Made by a program: the position numbers and the translations under genes. Below, piece by piece: positions 7,054 through 8,252 of a stretch of DNA of 8,252 bases. Where the stretch lies: contig JACMOE010000323.1 of NCBI GenBank assembly GCA_014378185.1, forward strand, positions 1-8,252, written 5' to 3'. Position 1 is the first letter of the stretch, and the number at the start of each line of letters is the position of its first letter. The DNA comes from Gemmatimonadaceae bacterium (GTDB lineage: Bacteria > Gemmatimonadota > Gemmatimonadetes > Gemmatimonadales > Gemmatimonadaceae). The notes below the pieces were generated by a model. It had not been told where the DNA came from. It saw only the letters and a list, made by a program, of their open reading frames with translations, and did not search any database.

Positions 7054-8091
7054 ATGCGAGCACTCACTATCTCCGCCCACGGCGGTCCGGAACAGATCGA
7101 ATATCGCGACGATCTCCCCATGCCGGAGCTGCGCGCCACGACCGACGTGCGCATCCGGATGCACGCCGCGGCGCTGAATCACCTCGACCTGTTCCTGCTG
7201 CGCGGACTGCCCGGCGTCACCATCACGCCGCCATGGATACTTGGCGCAGATGGCACCGGCGTGGTGGAAGCGGTCGGCGACGCAGTGCACTCCGTCGCCA
7301 TCGGCGATACGGTCGTGATCAACCCCGGCATCAGCGATCGCACCTGCGCGTACTGTCTCGCCGGCGAGCAGCCGCTCTGCCCGCGCTTCGGCTTGCTTGG
7401 CGAACACATGCCCGGCACCATGGCAGAGTACGTCGTCATTCCAGCCACGAATGTCCTCCGCATTCCAGCAACCATCGACGTTGCCCATGCAGCGGCATTC
7501 ACGCTCGCGACGCTCACCGCATACCGCATGCTCGTCACCCGCGCACGGCTCGAGCCCGGCGAACGCGTGCTCATCTGGGGCATTGGTGGTGGCGTCGCGA
7601 TCGCGTGCCTCCAGATCGCGAAGCTCATCGGCGCGCACGTCACGGTCACCTCGAGCAGTGACGCCAAGCTGGCGCACGCACGTGCACTCGGTGCCGACGA
7701 CACCATCAATCATCACGACATCGACGTCGGCCGCGAGATGCGCGCGAGGACTGACAAGAAGGGAGTGAATGTCGTCGTCGATTCCGTCGGCGAGGCGACA
7801 TGGTCGCAGTCCCTCGGCGCGCTGGGCCGCGGCGGACGACTGGTCACCTGCGGCGGAACCTCCGGTCCCATGGTCACCACCGACGTACGAAAGCTGTTCT
7901 GGAATCAGTGGAGCATCCTGGGTTCCACCATGGGCAACGACGCGGAGTTCGCCGCCGTCGTCGCGATGCTTGCGGCGGGGCAGCTTGCGCCCCCGATCGA
8001 CCGCGTGTTCCCGCTCTCCGAGGGACGCGCGGCATTCGAGCGGCTCGACGCGGGCGCACAGTTCGGCAAGCTCGTGGTCTCCATTACCTGA
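7054..8091 (+). CDS. Medium-chain dehydrogenase/reductase, zinc-binding ADH superfamily (quinone oxidoreductase-like)
   Basis: This 345-residue cytoplasmic oxidoreductase has an N-terminal GroES-like domain (about 1-140) and a Rossmann domain (about 165-300). The cofactor loop is GIGGGV (176-181), and SSS with K205 after the second strand suggests NADPH rather than NADH, which is inference. The usual catalytic zinc ligands are absent: the place of the first Cys reads ALNHLD (40-45) and the GHE motif is GADGTG (64-69). The structural zinc lobe is partial: C98, C101 and C109 fit the C-x2-C-x7-C spacing, but the expected first Cys is Asp95. This matches MDR subgroups related to quinone or crotonyl-CoA reductases that work without catalytic zinc. 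The C-terminal PPIDRVFPLSEGRAAFERL (313-331) is typical of the superfamily. The substrate is unknown. The ATG at 7054 fits the first strand MRALTI. Confidence 0.93.
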   Translation: MRALTISAHGGPEQIEYRDDLPMPELRATTDVRIRMHAAALNHLDLFLLRGLPGVTITPPWILGADGTGVVEAVGDAVHSVAIGDTVVINPGISDRTCAYCLAGEQPLCPRFGLLGEHMPGTMAEYVVIPATNVLRIPATIDVAHAAAFTLATLTAYRMLVTRARLEPGERVLIWGIGGGVAIACLQIAKLIGAHVTVTSSSDAKLAHARALGADDTINHHDIDVGREMRARTDKKGVNVVVDSVGEATWSQSLGALGRGGRLVTCGGTSGPMVTTDVRKLFWNQWSILGSTMGNDAEFAAVVAMLAAGQLAPPIDRVFPLSEGRAAFERLDAGAQFGKLVVSIT

Positions 8092-8129
8092 CGCATTACG
8101 ATTCCGAGGCAGGCGCGTCATGTTCTCGT

Positions 8130-8202
8130 GTCGTCCCGAGCGAAGCGAAGGACCTGCTCGCGGCCGACACAACAGGAGGTCCTTCGCGTTGCTCAGGATG
8201 AC
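8130..8202. repeat. Dispersed palindromic (REP-like) repeat, imperfect inverted repeat
   Basis: Two 26-base arms (8130-8155 and 8177-8202) are inverted copies matching at 22 of 26 positions and separated by a 21-base loop. The left arm includes CCCGAGCGAAGCGAAGGACC and the right arm GGTCCTTCGCGTTGCTCAGG. I recognise this type of element: its chance translation gives peptides like RPERSEGPA and SFALLRMT, which turn up as spurious tails in many bacterial proteomes, and one frame here gives exactly these. It sits 38 bases after the dehydrogenase stop and could fold into a strong hairpin that ends or protects that mRNA. Repetition within this genome is known to me only from memory; just one copy is in the window. 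Confidence 0.8.
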
Positions 8203-8252
8203 TAAGTGACATGGCCCACCACAATGCGGCCCCCCGCCCCCTGTTCCTGTCC
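8202..8252 (-). CDS. Possible C-terminal end of a minus-strand gene (partial)
   Basis: Read on the minus strand, the last 51 bases are open for 16 codons and end at TAG 8204-8202, giving a tail that finishes GRIVVGHVT. This would converge on the dehydrogenase with the palindromic repeat between them, a common place for such repeats. The competing reading is a plus-strand start at ATG 8211 (MAHHNAAPRPLFLS), which has higher GC at third positions but no ribosome binding site and almost no room for a promoter after the repeat. The fragment is too short to decide, and no function can be given. Confidence 0.25.
   Translation of the reverse strand, partial: GQEQGAGGRIVVGHVT

Noticed and set aside
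6951..7154. 68-residue N-terminal extension of odhB
   Set aside because: The frame is open, but this part overlaps the divergent gene, has no resemblance to E2 sequences, and the lipoyl domain begins exactly at ATG 6950.
6721..8172. 483-codon minus-strand open frame opposite the dehydrogenase and into odhB
   Set aside because: It overlaps two clear genes and even runs through part of the palindromic repeat. Its composition is shadow-like and no domain is visible.
8130..8202. The palindrome as a CRISPR repeat or a plain intrinsic terminator
   Set aside because: There is a single inverted pair with no regularly spaced direct copies. There is no T-run after the stem, so a standard intrinsic terminator is not shown, though the hairpin may still affect the mRNA.
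7769..8209. 146-codon plus-strand frame ending in RPERSEGPA and SFALLRMTK
   Set aside because: Most of it is a shadow of the dehydrogenase, and the tail is the chance translation of the palindromic repeat.
1..8252. A previously undescribed defence, mobile or biosynthetic system
   Set aside because: Every long gene belongs to a familiar family, and the neighbours suggest core metabolism. I saw no nuclease, transposase, integrase, toxin or cluster logic that would support a new system.

Overview
This 8.25 kb window is GC-rich, densely coding bacterial chromosome. The gene content (a very long secreted sortilin/VPS10-like Asp-box protein, a sodium:solute symporter, a 2-oxoglutarate dehydrogenase E2/E3 pair, and a dispersed palindromic repeat that I recall as common in such genomes) would fit Gemmatimonadota or a related soil or freshwater lineage. 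That assignment is inference from style and memory, since there is no rRNA or other marker here.

Layout, left to right. Bases 1-537 (+) hold the C-terminal 178 residues of a sodium:solute symporter. It converges on a minus-strand block read from right to left: odhB (E2, 6950 to 5688), lpd (E3, 5673 to 4258), a small GNAT-fold acetyltransferase (4247 to 3777) and, after a 129-base gap, a 1007-residue secreted beta-propeller protein (3647 to 624). A zinc-family medium-chain dehydrogenase (7054-8091, +) diverges from odhB across a 103-base shared promoter region. It is followed by a 73-base imperfect palindrome (8130-8202) and about 50 bases that may be the edge of another gene.

How the genes work together. 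OdhB and Lpd are two of the three components of the 2-oxoglutarate dehydrogenase complex of the TCA cycle. They are 14 bases apart and surely co-transcribed; the E1 (odhA/kgd) is not in the window. The GNAT gene starts 10 bases after lpd and probably rides on the same transcript. The sortilin-like protein has a possible promoter of its own and an export signal, so its link to the operon may be positional only. The divergent dehydrogenase keeps a cofactor-binding fold but lacks the usual catalytic zinc ligands.

I found no phage, transposase, CRISPR, toxin-antitoxin or defence genes, and no convincing undescribed system. The window is mostly ordinary core metabolism. The observations most worth a second look are the palindromic repeat, the operon-linked acetyltransferase with a degenerate acetyl-CoA loop, and the architecture of the Asp-box protein.
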